In this document: piece by piece, positions 35,605 through 46,702 of the stretch
Layout: the number at the start of each line of letters is the position of its first letter
How positions within the stretch are numbered: the stretch's first letter is position 1
DNA from: Smittia aterrima
Taxonomy: Eukaryota > Arthropoda > Insecta > Diptera > Chironomidae
Assembly (NCBI GenBank): GCA_033063855.1
Contig: CP093831.1
Coordinates: 20,274,001-20,338,000 of the forward strand
Reading direction: 5' to 3'
Length of the DNA: 64,000 bases
Made by a program: the position numbers and the translations under genes
Notes under the pieces: model-generated
What the model saw: only the letters and a program-made list of their open reading frames with translations
Databases searched by the model: none
What the model was told of the DNA's origin: nothing

Positions 35605-36475
35605 TTATACGTTATTATTATTGTTGAGCAGGCTCTTCTTGGATATGTCTTGGAGCTCAAGGAATTTTGCGACCTGTTGAGAATTTAAAATTATTTTTCA
35701 TTCGGTAAAAATTTTCATATTCTCACCTCTAGAGGTATCTCAGGCTTCGGTAGAATCGTTGTACCGTGCTTAAGCAGAATATCCATCACAACTTCAGCAG
35801 AACAATTTGTCACTCGTTGTTGACAAAGGAGAGTCGCATGGACAAAGCCATCTCGACCAACAAACTGCCAACAAATTTTGTTTAGTCGTTACGAAATCAT
35901 CGAAAGGGAAATCTTGCTCACCTTATGTTGAATGAATATGCTGTCTTCATTCCAATAAACAATTTTTGTCGTTAATTTATAACGCTGAAAGATTCCAATA
36001 AACTTGCGGAATCGTACGTTTGTGGCTCCTAAAAGAATTTCTCCTTTTTGACTTCTAACAACGTCGTACAAACGAGTTCTGATGTAAAAATCAATTCTGG
36101 CGAAATCGACCTCGCGAAGATATCTTGCACTGTTCATATGGAAATTACGAAAACGATTAATTTTATATTCAACTTTAAATATTAGGTTTTTACTTGTTCA
36201 TATGTGTAAGGATCATATCAATGTCTCTCGTAGTGCAAATTCCTGAAATCAAATTGTTAGGCACTTCTTGCAATCGAGAAATGAAATTAATTTCTACCTT
36301 TTATCGAACACTTCTCAAGAATATGAATTTTTTTCTTTATAAATTTCGCAAAGAAGAAATATAGAAGCATTCTTATGAAGTACACCGACTCGATAGTAAT
36401 ATGTATTATTAATCCAATGAGTAGAGCTGCTACGATAAGAGCAATCCACCAATGATCCGCCCAAACGAACTCCAT
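35605..36475 (-). CDS. THEM6-like protein, copy B
   Basis: Five exons on the minus strand: 36475-36298, 36242-36194, 36129-35922, 35864-35727, 35673-35605; 213 residues. It has an N-terminal membrane segment (WWIALIVAALLIGLIIHITI) and the same hotdog core as copy A: DIDMILTHMNNARYLREVDF, DFYIRTRLYDVV, RFRKFIGIFQRYKLTTKIVY and GFVHATLLCQQRV. The ATG at 36475 is the first methionine ahead of the membrane anchor. Upstream in-frame codons lack an ATG. The C-terminus is divergent and ends in an Asn run. Function as for copy A, inferred from family. Confidence 0.88.
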
Positions 36476-37552
36476 CGAAATTTTACTTTTATTACGAATG
36501 CGATCACAAAAATATTTATTCACTCTCGAATGAAGAGACACTCCGCTCACGTCGATAACAAACTTTTGACTGTTGAATTAGAGAAAACTCTTAACGAGTT
36601 TTCGGCTTAAATTAGCATAAGATAAACATACATCCAAAAGTTTGTCCTAAGAAACTCTTTGTTCAAGAATTTAATAAAGATATTTGTATTGAATGAAAGA
36701 TGAAATGCCACAATAGATTGATAACAGAACGACTTAGCTGTTAAGAACAGTTTCTCATATCTATTCGTTGACAGTGTGTGAATATTTTTCGATGATGTTA
36801 CGTTTTTAAAAAAATGAATGTGACGTAGTATCAGCAAAAAGAAACCAGATTTTTGTTATGAAAGTTTTAAAATGAAACAATACTGAAATTCGCTTCATTC
36901 AAATCTTCTGCGACGTCTTCTTTAAAAAATTTAAATTGTAAAAAATTTAAACTCTTCCGAATAGGAAGTTTCAAATGCTGTAAAGAAAGTTGTTGTCAAA
37001 GATTTTCTGAAATGCATCGAATTGATTTCAGCGTCGAAGTTTGATTGCAAGTTTATCACAATTGTTTTTGGCGAAATCGTGTCATTAAAATCTTATAACC
37101 GGATTAGGTGAAAGAGAGAAAAGCTCGCTCATTCAAAGTAGCTTTTGCGGAACAGAAATTTTATTAATTTGTCTATTCAATAAAGTTTATTGTAAGATTT
37201 GCATTTTGTAATCTGATTTTTTCGTTCAATACGTATCTCTTCAATATCTATGAAAAAAGAAAAAGAAACTTTGATGTGACTTCGAACTTTCTCCGAAATC
37301 GAGTTAAAAAAATCAACCCCAACTTTACATTTGTTTTCTGAGAAAGTTTATGTTTAAAATTTCTGAATTCGAAAAGTGTCAAGAAGTTTGTAATCGCTGC
37401 AACATTAATTTCAACATTAATTTCTTTTCGCGCCAAAATATGATGTTGAAATGTTTTTACATAAACATTTGTGGCGCTCTACGAAGCTAACTAAACGATT
37501 ATTTGACGAATAAAGTTGTTTAGGAGAAAATAAATATTTTATTAGAAGAGCA
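36476..37552. other. intergenic region THEM6-like B / DNAJC17
   Basis: Divergent 1.1 kb spacer, AT-rich, expected to hold the promoters of both neighbours. Small ORFs present have no coding character. Nothing else seen. Confidence 0.5.
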
Positions 37553-38466
37553 ATGGCTGATGTGAAGAAATACAGTGAGATTGATCTCTACAAGCTGCTT
37601 GGCGTTGAGATCACTGCTACGGAACAAGAGGTATGTTATTGAATTTATACAAAATCGTTTTTATTCATTTGTTTACATTATTTTAGATCAGAAAATCGTA
37701 TCGTAAGAAAGCGCTCGTATGCCATCCCGACAAGAATCCAGATAATCCTAAAGCTGCTCAAGCTTTCCATGAATTACAAGATGCATTGGCGATACTTATG
37801 GACCAATCGGCCAGAATGGCTTATGATCGTATGCTGCGAGCTAAGAAAGCAAACGAGCTGAGAACCCGTCAACTTGACAGCAAACGCCAGAAATTGAAGT
37901 CGGACTTAGAAGAAAGAGAGAAGGCAGGTCGTTCGAAGCAGAAAAGTCAAACGCCGGAAGAGTTGTTCAAGTCTGAATTCGAACGAATTATGAAAGAAAA
38001 TAAGAAATTGCTTGAGGAGGAAAACGAAATTCTCAAGCAACAAATTTATAAAGATCGTCAAGCTGCCCCAACAACTGTTTACGATTCATCAAAGCATAGG
38101 ATAAAAATTAAATGGAATTCAACGAATGACAGTTCAAATGAATACACAAAAGAAAACCTCACCAGATTTCTTAGCAAATACGGAGATATCGTTATTCTCC
38201 TTGTTTCTGAAAAAAAGAAAGGCAGTGGAATCGTGGAATTCAAAACTCAAGATGCAGCAGAAATGGCAGTTTCGTATGAGAAAGGTTTTCTAGATAATCC
38301 TTTACAGCTTTCTTGGATTGGCGACAAACCAAAAAGTAAAAGCTCAGGCTCATGCACAACAGACGTTGACTATGAGAGCTTAGTCTTAAGGCAAATGCGG
38401 CAAACAGAAGAACGAAAACGACTTATTGAGCAAATGATGAAAGAAGATCATGACAACGATTCATAA
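37553..38466 (+). CDS. DNAJC17, J-domain plus RRM protein
   Basis: Two exons, 37553-37630 and 37687-38466; 285 residues. DNAJC17 (yeast Cwc23-related) is a nuclear J-protein linked to the spliceosome. The J domain occupies about residues 9-72 (DLYKLLGVEI, SYRKKALVCHPDKNPDNPKA), with the HPD motif intact, so Hsp70 stimulation is plausible. A charged coiled-coil (residues ~85-145) precedes an RRM-like domain at about 155-235 (RIKIKWNSTN, LTRFLSKYGDIVILLVSEKK, GSGIVEFKTQDAAEMAV). This J, coil, RRM order is specific to DNAJC17. The ATG at 37553 starts MADVKKYSEI. The stop is 37 bp from the stop of the convergent COG2 gene. Confidence 0.94.
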
Positions 38467-38477
38467 GATTGATAAGC

Positions 38478-38502
38478 TTTATTTGGAATAGATATGAATA
38501 AA
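38478..38502. terminator. interleaved poly(A) signals of DNAJC17 and COG2
   Basis: AATAAA on the plus strand at 38497-38502 serves DNAJC17 and lies two bases from the COG2 stop codon (38506-38504). On the minus strand AATAAA (TTTATT at 38478-38483) serves COG2 and lies 12 bases after the DNAJC17 stop. If both are used the two mRNAs overlap and each reads into the other's coding region. Confidence 0.55.
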
Positions 38503-38503
38503 C

Positions 38504-40712
38504 TTATGCAACAACTTTAAGCTTTGTAATGTCTCCGACTAAATTTACCAAAGCAGACAAGCTCTCGACTTCCTCCCGTTTCAACTGTTTAGCTTCTATC
38601 GTCTCGACAAAAAACATTGTATCGATTTGCAGTTGTAAGCGAATCTTGTCGTCATCACTTAATACTTGCTTATCACTAGAAGAAACTGCTTGCTGTGACT
38701 TTTCGCGTAAATTTTTCAGCCGTCTTAAAGACTCTTCAGTCTTTTGGACAGAGATGAGAACTTCGTCAACAGCTTTGTAATATCTGAATAGAAGAAACGA
38801 TTACTAAAATTAAAATTCTAATGATTCAAAGATCACTTACTGATTTGTTAATTGACTGAAAGTATCCAGCAAAATTCGATGAACCACATCGGCTTGGTAA
38901 CTATTGGAATGATTCTTGATAAAATCATTGACTGGCTGAATGATCTGTTCGATGTAAGGCAAGTGCTTGCTGGGAAGATCGCGGTTCGTTTTTCTAAATA
39001 GACGCGGAATGTCTTGAATGTTCTTCATAAATTTCAGACACATAGCTAGTAGTCGCTGAACAATCTGGTTTTCGATGTTTTTTTGATTGTTCTCCAAAGA
39101 CATTTGAGGAGCAATGAAGCATTTGGTGACCTTCGATGCTTCAAATTTGTCTTTTAAATACAAGTTCTCCGAAAGCTTCTGAGTGATCAATTTTTCAATT
39201 TGAGGTAACTTTAGAATGAATGTTCCGATGTCGCGATGTAGAATTCGAAAGAAAGTTTGGCAATCGATACTTGGATGTTCAAATCTTTCTGTTGTCAGAG
39301 ACAAAACTTCAACTATCCAGTGAAGAGCTCGAGAAATTAGTTGAAACGTCAATTTGAAAAACTTGTAAAACAATTGATCCAAATAGATTCCATCCATCCA
39401 GCACTTTGCAACGCAGTTTATCACTTCAATGAACGGTTTGACTTGCATCTGGCTTGACTCTCCCTCACTGGCTTGAGTTAACATGTTGTTCCAATCGATT
39501 TCGCAAATCTTCTCCATGCTCGTAGCAATTTCTTGAAATCTGATTTGGAAATAAACCGGAAGGTTCCAACGCATTTGAAAGCTTTTATATTGCTGATGTT
39601 GATGGAAATTCTCTATGAGTTGATCATCATTGATTATCATTTCGATTCTCGTAAGGAACTCAAGAGTGCAGCTGTACTTGTCGTAGAACTTCTCTGGGTC
39701 GCCAGGAGCAAATATTGAAGACAAATTTGTTTCAAGGCGATCTTCGACGGCACTCCAAAAACTGTTTGATAAGAAGTTGTATCCGTTGATCTTCATAGAT
39801 TTTCCTCTAGTCAAGCTCAGTAGGCACTTCATTTTCAACGAAACAAAGTCGAGGATCTGGTTGTACACTCCTGCAAGACTGTTGGGATTGTCGTGAAGAT
39901 TTCTCTCGTTGATGATGCTCTCCATATAGTTCATTGTAACTTTGCGAAATATTTCTTCAGCTAACATACATTTATCCAAAGTGTAATAAATTCTCAGACA
40001 CTTTAGAAGACTTTCGACGTTGCTATCATTATCGGAGACTTTGGCAAGAAAAAATTGATTAAGAATTTTTAGTGTTTTCGCTTCCAGCTCGCTAACTAAT
40101 TGTTTTTCTTCGGTTTCAAGGAAGTTTTTGCAGTATTTCACGTTGAACTGTAATTGAATAAGCTCCAGCGCTGCACGTTCAAGTAAAACCACATCATCAT
40201 CTCTGTCTCCATTTTCAATGGAATTTAAGAGAACCGAAAGCTTCAAAAGCGAATTTCTCACAATTTGAAGAGTCTGCAGGTTCTTTTTAATTTCCTTGAA
40301 ACGACGTTTCTCGTTAAGGCACTCGTTGATCTCATTCATGCAATCCTGAAGACTGCTTCTTACGCCAAATGTCTCTTCTCGAAGTTGAGTCAATGGGAAG
40401 TTTATCTTGTTTATCCGACTCTCCAGGTTTACGAAGTTGGTTGATAGATTTACAAAGTCTGCGTAGTCTTCATTGATTAGTTCGATTAGCGACGATCGCA
40501 ATACTTTCAGATAAATTCCCAGATCATCTCTAAAAGTTTCGAGAGTTGAAGAATGCCGATGTTTATGTAAAAAATCGTCAACCGAGAAATTGCTCTACAA
40601 ATGAAACAAATAAATGTTATTTGATGTGCATAAATAAGCTATCTTTATAACAAACCTTTAAGAATTCGCTCTGATCAAAACATAGTTCTACCGAGGACTT
40701 GTTTGCGCTCAT
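38504..40712 (-). CDS. Cog2: COG2, conserved oligomeric Golgi complex subunit 2
   Basis: Three exons on the minus strand: 40712-40656, 40594-38841, 38783-38504; 696 residues, near the family norm (~700-740). COG2 belongs to lobe A of the COG tethering complex, which directs retrograde vesicle traffic within the Golgi. The N-terminus has ELCFDQSEFLK and FSVDDFLHKHRHSSTLETF. The family hallmark SLIELINEDYADFVNLSTNF follows, with predicted coiled coil to about residue 170, and the rest is helical as expected for a CATCHR-type tether. The start codon gives a short 19-codon first exon that splices in phase 0. It shares 3' sequence with DNAJC17, and its 5' end is 159 bp from the stop of CDPF1 on the same strand. 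Confidence 0.94.
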
Positions 40713-40871
40713 TTTATTATTTTTCACTTGAAGCTTTTGCCACTTCACAATTTTTACTATCCAAAGGGTATGATCGCCAAAAATTGAACACGATTTTGGA
40801 ATTGATCACGAAAAAATTGTTAAAGAATTTATTTTACATAGATTTTACATTGATTTATTGTATTAGTCATG

Positions 40872-41213
40872 TCATGTCGTGTTTTGCTTAATCTTCCGTT
40901 GTATCTCCAATGGAAATTTGGTAATCTCATTTTGGGCGCATGAAAAACAAAAAGTTTTCGTAAAAAAGAAGCTGCATGAATTACAAATCGACGATTTGCA
41001 TATCGAGCAATGTTTCCCAAGGACGATAACATATTCTGTTGACGACTTCTGTCGGTGTGCTGCTGGTACAAATGGATTCTTCATTATATAGCAATTTTCC
41101 AAGAATTCGACATTTGATGAGAACGGCGGTTTCTTCCCGAAATAATCAGCTTTCTCCGACAGAAAACAATGCTTGCACTTAAAATTGAGTTCCTCTGATG
41201 AGTCAACTTCCAT
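40872..41213 (-). CDS. CDPF1, cysteine-rich DPF-motif protein
   Basis: A single-exon ORF of 113 residues on the minus strand. It matches the short CDPF1 family: FKCKHCFLSEKADYFGKKPP, ENCYIMKNPF (the DPF-motif position, here NPF), a paired CxxC set (KHCSICKSSICNSCSFFF) and FCFSCAQNEITKFPLEIQRK. The four cysteine pairs suggest zinc binding. Function is unknown in any organism I can recall. Length agrees with the family. Upstream lies the left arm of the tRNA-bearing inverted repeat. Confidence 0.88.
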   Translation of the reverse strand: MEVDSSEELNFKCKHCFLSEKADYFGKKPPFSSNVEFLENCYIMKNPFVPAAHRQKSSTEYVIVLGKHCSICKSSICNSCSFFFTKTFCFSCAQNEITKFPLEIQRKIKQNTT

Positions 41214-41633
41214 CGTTTTGTTGTCGGTATATATTTAAAGTTTGTTATGAATCTGATGGTTTACCTCTTGAATATTTTTAAAATACACAACACAAATGGT
41301 GAGTTTCGGAACGCTTTTATTATTGAAACCTTTTTTTCCCCATACATTCACTGCAATAACTTTATCACTGGTTGAAGTAGAGAAAGAGAGAATGAAGACA
41401 ATAAATGTACTCGCTATCTTGAAGGGGGATCAACATGTCTCGGAATCCTTAATTTCGGCGAAAAACATAAAATGAACGAAATTTTATGCAATGAGAATTT
41501 CTTTTCTAAATTATTAATGAAAACAATGATTTTAGTTGAAGAAATTAAATGAATATTAAATAAAAAAAAGGCTTTTTCTTCTTTGTGCTAGTTTATATTT
41601 GTATTTTGGCAGCGAGAGCACCATCAAATAGTT

Positions 41634-41652
41634 GCCTTCGTGGCGCAATGGC

Positions 41653-41688
<36 letters not shown>

Positions 41689-41705
41689 GAGCCCACCCGT
41701 AGGCG
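41634..41705 (+). tRNA. tRNA-Asn (anticodon GTT), left copy
   Basis: A 72 nt cloverleaf can be drawn by eye: acceptor GCCTTCG/CGTAGGC with one T-T mismatch at the fifth pair, D stem GCGC/GCGC with a 7 nt loop, anticodon stem TTCGG/CCGAA with loop CTGTTAA (anticodon GTT), 5 nt variable loop, T stem GGTGG/CCACC with loop TTCGAGC. Discriminator base G. No intron. A T6 tract (41711-41716) provides a Pol III terminator. The internal A and B boxes (TGGCGCAATGG, GGTTCGAGCC) are good. Confidence 0.9.
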
Positions 41706-41890
41706 ATTACTTTTTTACTTTTTTTTACCAAATTTAGTAAATTTATCACCTAAGAAAATATTTTTTCGATCAAGATTGATATGAAAATACAAATAAAAAA
41801 TCTTTTTCCTAGAGAAAAAAGAAGATGAAATCGACTTCGGGTTAAAAAGTAATTTGAAAATTTACTAAATTTGGTATAAAAAAAAGTAAT

Positions 41891-41907
41891 CGCCTACGGG
41901 TGGGCTC

Positions 41908-41943
<36 letters not shown>

Positions 41944-41962
41944 GCCATTGCGCCACGAAGGC
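41891..41962 (-). tRNA. tRNA-Asn (anticodon GTT), right copy
   Basis: Exact reverse-complement copy of the left tRNA-Asn, including the T-T mismatch in the acceptor stem. On its own strand it is followed by a run of T that would terminate Pol III. The two genes point at each other across about 185 bp. Confidence 0.9.
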
Positions 41963-42284
41963 AACTATTTGATGGTGCTCTCGCTGCCAAAATACAAATA
42001 TAAACTAGCACAAAGAAGAACACATTTTTTCATTTAATATTCAATTAGTTTCTTCAACTAAAATCATTGTTTTCATTAATAATTTAAAAAAGAAATTTTC
42101 ATTGCAAAAATTTTCGTTCATTTTATGTTTTTCACCGAAATTAAGGATTCCGAGACATGTTGATCCCCCTGCATGATAGCGAGTACATTTATTGTCTTCA
42201 TTCTCTCTTTCTCTACTTCAACCAGTGATAAAGTTATTGCCGTGAATGTATGGGAAAAGAGAGGTTTCAATAATAAAAGCGTTC

Positions 42285-45200
42285 GTTTCTCCGTCGAGTT
42301 TTCAGTTGACGATGACTGTTTGTGTGAACAACACAGAATCGAGAAAAAAATAGTCACGCTTCTTAAAAAATCTTTGTGTGAATCGAAACAGAAAAAAAAA
42401 ATCTTCAAAGTGGTTTAATGAGATTGCGAAAAAATAAAAATAATTTACGATCTATTCGATACACCTTGTATCAAGAAATTATAAAAAGAATGAGGCGATA
42501 AAACAATACCTCTTGTGGGACATATGATTAGCTGATTTTTGTGAGCATCGACAAAGAATATTTTATAATTTGGACCCGGATCAGTGGAAAAGTTAAATAC
42601 AATAATGCTTTACGAGAGCGACTGTCCAGTGAATGAAATGTAAATAAGAACAAACGTTCAGTGTGCTTGCTGCCGTTATCGCAGCTATCAATTGAAACTA
42701 CAAATGTACGTAGAAGGAAAGTTTTGAACAAGTGATTTATTAAATGATGTTTTATTGTGAGCCCTCTATCTCTTCATTCGCCTTTGTCAACTCCGACTGA
42801 TTCAATTAAGTGTGTGATTTCGATTTGATAAAAACCATTCGTTACGTTTTTAAAATTCTTGTTATTGAAACCTTAGCCATCAACATAAAGTAATTCTTTT
42901 TATACATTCACATATATTTTTTTCATTTACAACTTCCCTCGCAAAAATTCTGTTTGTAGGACAAGAAAGCATTCCATCAATGAAAAAAATTTAACGTTTC
43001 ACTTAAGCCAATTAATAAATAATGTGTTTTTCCGCCACACTTTGCTCCGCCAACAATCACAGCATAGAACTAAGATGATTAACTACGAACAACATCTTGA
43101 TCCTTCATCAGTTTGGCTGATTTATAATCGAGCAAATAAACTTCTTTTGCGAGGGAGGCAAGAAAAAAATATGAAATGAGTTTTTCTTATTTAAAAAATG
43201 TTTGGAATTTCATTTAGCGACATTGCCGCTCGAGAAAAACTATTTACACAAAATATAATCACATGTTCCAATGTTCGTTAGTACTAATCAGATTATATGT
43301 ACATTCCTCTTGAATAAAACTTTATTGTGCACCTCGATGCATACGTCCACGTTGGCTACTTCTCAATATCTGATCTCTTCGATCTGCACCTGCAAGTTTC
43401 TTACTGAAGTAAAACAAAAAAAAATAAGCTGAACAATAAGATCTTGTTTCTACAAACAAATGTGACACCTTCTTATGATATAACGACGTAGCTTCGTTTA
43501 CTTCTCGATTTTAAAGACAAATGATATTCGTTTATAATAAGAAGTTGGGAATCTTGTTAGCTGCCAATCGTCACATTCCCTTCAATCAATCGCCTGAAGT
43601 GTTAAAACTTGTTGAAATAAAATCAATTTGATTAATCAATGACTAAAATTCCCAAAATCAAGAAAAGAAGAGAGAAAGAGAGCTGTCTGTATTTTTAACT
43701 TTACGACTTTAGAGATCGACCCTTCAACGCATCAAGCGTTCAACTTTAATTAATTAATTAGTGGAAGGAAATGAAGAAAAAATAATGAAACTCAATTTCA
43801 CCATGAACAAACTGCCAGATGCGTTTTTTAAAGAAGATTTAGTTCTTGGGTGCTGCTTAACAAGATCAAATGATCCACTTGCGCCTTAGACGAACTAATT
43901 GCTTTATCGCTTGTAGTTTGCAATGCACTTTGATCTTTTGCTGTGCTGATTGCATATTCATTGATTAGCATCACTTCGAAGAGCAAGAAAATGAAAACAA
44001 ACGATTGATTAGTCAATAATATTGAAAACAATTTTGAAATAATCAATCTTAACTCACGATTTTCCTCAAGCGAATAACGGTAAAGTTAATTCAGTGACTG
44101 ACTTTTCGAAGCGGTCATATTCAATTCCAAATGGTAAATCGTGATAAATAAAAATATTTTCAAAATGCATTTTCCACACAACGCACAAGTTTCCATTTAA
44201 AAGCATTTTCAATAATAATACATCATCACATATCGTTGCAATAAATCATCTCTCTAGTTGGTTTCGAAAGAAACTACTTCAGACTGAAGTCTCCTCAGTC
44301 TTCAGCTTAAACCAGATTTCGCAAAAAAAAAAGGTTTTCAGGTAAAACATTTAGAAGATCACTTTCCAAAAATGTGAATACACGTAACCAATAAATTTAA
44401 AATTTATGAAAGAAATTTGAGATTTTTTTAATTTGATAAAAACCACAAATCGTTTTTGCAGAAACAAAAAACATCAAAAAGAAGCTATAACTTTAAATAC
44501 AAGTCTTGACATTTTAGCTATTTGGTGTCTGTATCTTCTTTCGTCTTTTCTCTCATCTCGTTAGTAATAGACCAAAACCAAATATAAAATAAATTTTAAA
44601 ATCTCTTAATTTGTAAAGACTGATGAGGTTTCTTTCGGTGCATTTGAGTAAGACGACAGGGAAAGTGTGGGAGCGACAGGTGTGAAAAATTGTGTTGACA
44701 AAAATCATCTTTTGGCATAAAATCTTCTAAACTTCTTCAATAAATTCGTCGCTTTCCCTCATCGTTAACCTCGCTGGACTTTTCTCCATGACTCACTAAA
44801 CCCACAACAACCTCTTTTAACCCATAAATTTGTTTGAACTCAAATTTGCTATATTTTTATTGCACGAACATAATACAAACGCGTCAGTCTATTTTAATTA
44901 GGAAATAGCTCGTTTATTTGGTTTTCGGTAGAGGTGTCTGCTTTTAAAGTTCTATTTCAATTGTCTTATAACCTGAATAGCAGAAATAAGTTGTAGCAAA
45001 CGTCAAACTCACTTACCGATCAAACCATTGATTCGATTTAAAATTTATGGTAATACAACATGCCAATAATGAAAGCGAAAATGCATCGAAGTGTTGTTCA
45101 TGTTTTGTTGTTACTGTGAAGCGGCTCAAGTGCGCTTTGATAAAAGTTGGAAGGAGTTGTATGTTCACGTTTATAAATTATTTACCATTAGGCGACGATT

Positions 45201-45409
45201 AATGAATTTGAGATATGAAGTTACATATTGACAATCGCTAATTAAACTTGAAATAAATCGATAAATGAATTTCGAAATTATATATTTACTTTAGATGTAT
45301 AATTACAGGTTGTTACGTTCTTTGTCAACTTCATTCTTGCCATTAAAGAAAATATAAAGCCTTCAAAATTGAGTGCTTAAACCAAACATTTCAGAAGATC
45401 AAAATCGCA
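42285..45409. other. 3.1 kb gene-poor region upstream of the PAP2 gene
   Basis: AT-rich with no convincing gene. The best ORF (44046-43828, minus) encodes a hydrophobic stretch followed by a polar tail but lacks a start ATG before the hydrophobic part and is not called. The right end should hold the promoter of the PAP2 gene. Confidence 0.5.
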
Positions 45410-46702
45410 ATGAAACCAAATGGGAAACCACCATGTTTCCAGCTGGCAAAAGCGTTGTCAGTTACAGTCGATCTGCTGATTTTTTTTCTCGGTAAGTTGA
45501 TACGATTTATGTGTTCGTCCACAAAGGAGACTGATATGGTTTCGATTTATTGTTTTCTCGCTTCAGCCGCTGCTAGTCTCGTTTTCATTGAATTTTTTGC
45601 CGATAATGTGAAGCGCGGATTTTTCTGCGGCGACAAAGCGATCGGATTTAAAAGAGAAAAAGACACGATTTCCATAAAATACATCATTCTATTTGGTTTG
45701 TCGCCAATTATTGTAGTAAGTCTACCTCAACATTTGCGTGACACGTGAATTTTTATTTTAATGACGCTCGCTAGATATGGATCGTCGAATTTATTTTCTC
45801 TGAAGAAGCTGAGGAAGGCGAAAGCACTTTCAAGATCAGAGGTCGGAAAAGTTGGCGGAAGACTCTGCACTGGTTCAAGGCTTACGGAATTAATCTCGTA
45901 CTAATGCTGCTTGTTATGGACGCTTCAAAAGTTTTCGTTGGGCAGCATAGGTGATCACTTTGATAATTAAAACCTTTCCTATCAAATAATGTTAAAAATA
46001 CTAACTAAAATCAGCTGCTGAAATCAGCTGTGTCAAATTTGCATACCTTAAAAGATTTTTTTCGTTCACTCATAGGCCTCATTTTATTGACACTTGTCGG
46101 CCAGACTCAGCCACAAATTGCACCATTGGGTAAAATAAATAATTCAATTTATTTATAATCTTGTAATTTAATATTTTTATAGAGATTTCGTTTCCAACTA
46201 TGAGTGCACAAATAAAAACGCTAGCACATATTCATTACGAGACAGTTCGCGAAGTTTTCCTAGTGGTAACAAAGCCAAAAATTTAAAATTCAAACGAGTT
46301 CTCTCATCAAAAACTTTTTTTTGCACAGGTCACGCTTCGATTTCAATATACACGGCTCTGTATCTGATTTGGTTTTTTCAATGTCGTATACCGAAGATTC
46401 AGTCGCTTCTTCTAATTCCTTTCCTTCAAAGCTTGCTAATGGTTTGGGTCTCTCTATGTTGCATCAGTCGAATTACGGATCATCGACATCACTGCATCGA
46501 CGTCTTGGGTGGAGCTATGCTTGGCGTTATCTTTGCGTTCTATACGTGCCATATAAAATCAAATAATTTCTGTGATGACAAGCAAGAACCAATTGTGCTG
46601 AGTTTAAATGGATCAACATCGAATAGCAATCGAAGAAGAGTACGAAGACTACTCTCGACAATTAGTGCTAAGGAAGAATTCACGTTGAATAATTTAGAGT
46701 AG
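45410..46702 (+). CDS. wunen-type PAP2 lipid phosphate phosphatase
   Basis: Six exons: 45410-45491, 45567-45715, 45775-45950, 46076-46129, 46183-46265, 46329-46702; 305 residues. Type 2 phosphatidate phosphatases remove phosphate from lipid phosphates on the outer face of the membrane. In flies wunen and wunen-2 guide germ cells. The three catalytic motifs are all intact: KVFVGQHRP (motif 1, split across exons 3/4), SFPSGHAS (motif 2, split across exons 5/6) and SRITDHRHHCIDVLGG (motif 3). About six membrane segments are visible, including LLIFFLAAASLVFIEFF and GINLVLMLLVMDASKVF. The family has several paralogues, and I cannot say which this is (wun, wun2 or a lazaro-like gene). Poly(A) signal AATAAA at 46914-46919. 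Confidence 0.92.

Larger units (their letters stand above)
41309..42284. repeat. large inverted repeat carrying two tRNA-Asn genes
   Basis: The left arm (about 41309-41744) is matched in reverse complement by the right arm (about 41858-42284), leaving a spacer of ~113 bp. The arms begin at the shared word GAACGCTTTTATTATTGAAA and end in ACCAAATTTAGTAAATTT. About 60 bp upstream of each tRNA and the tRNAs themselves look identical, while the outer parts differ by scattered substitutions and a few indels in A-runs. The whole looks like an inverted duplication, possibly kept similar by gene conversion. Confidence 0.9.

Noticed and set aside
43828..44046. Minus-strand ORF with a hydrophobic N-terminus, considered as a small secreted peptide
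   Set aside because: There is no ATG before the hydrophobic part (the frame begins with TTG), no clear signal cleavage context and no neighbour supporting it.
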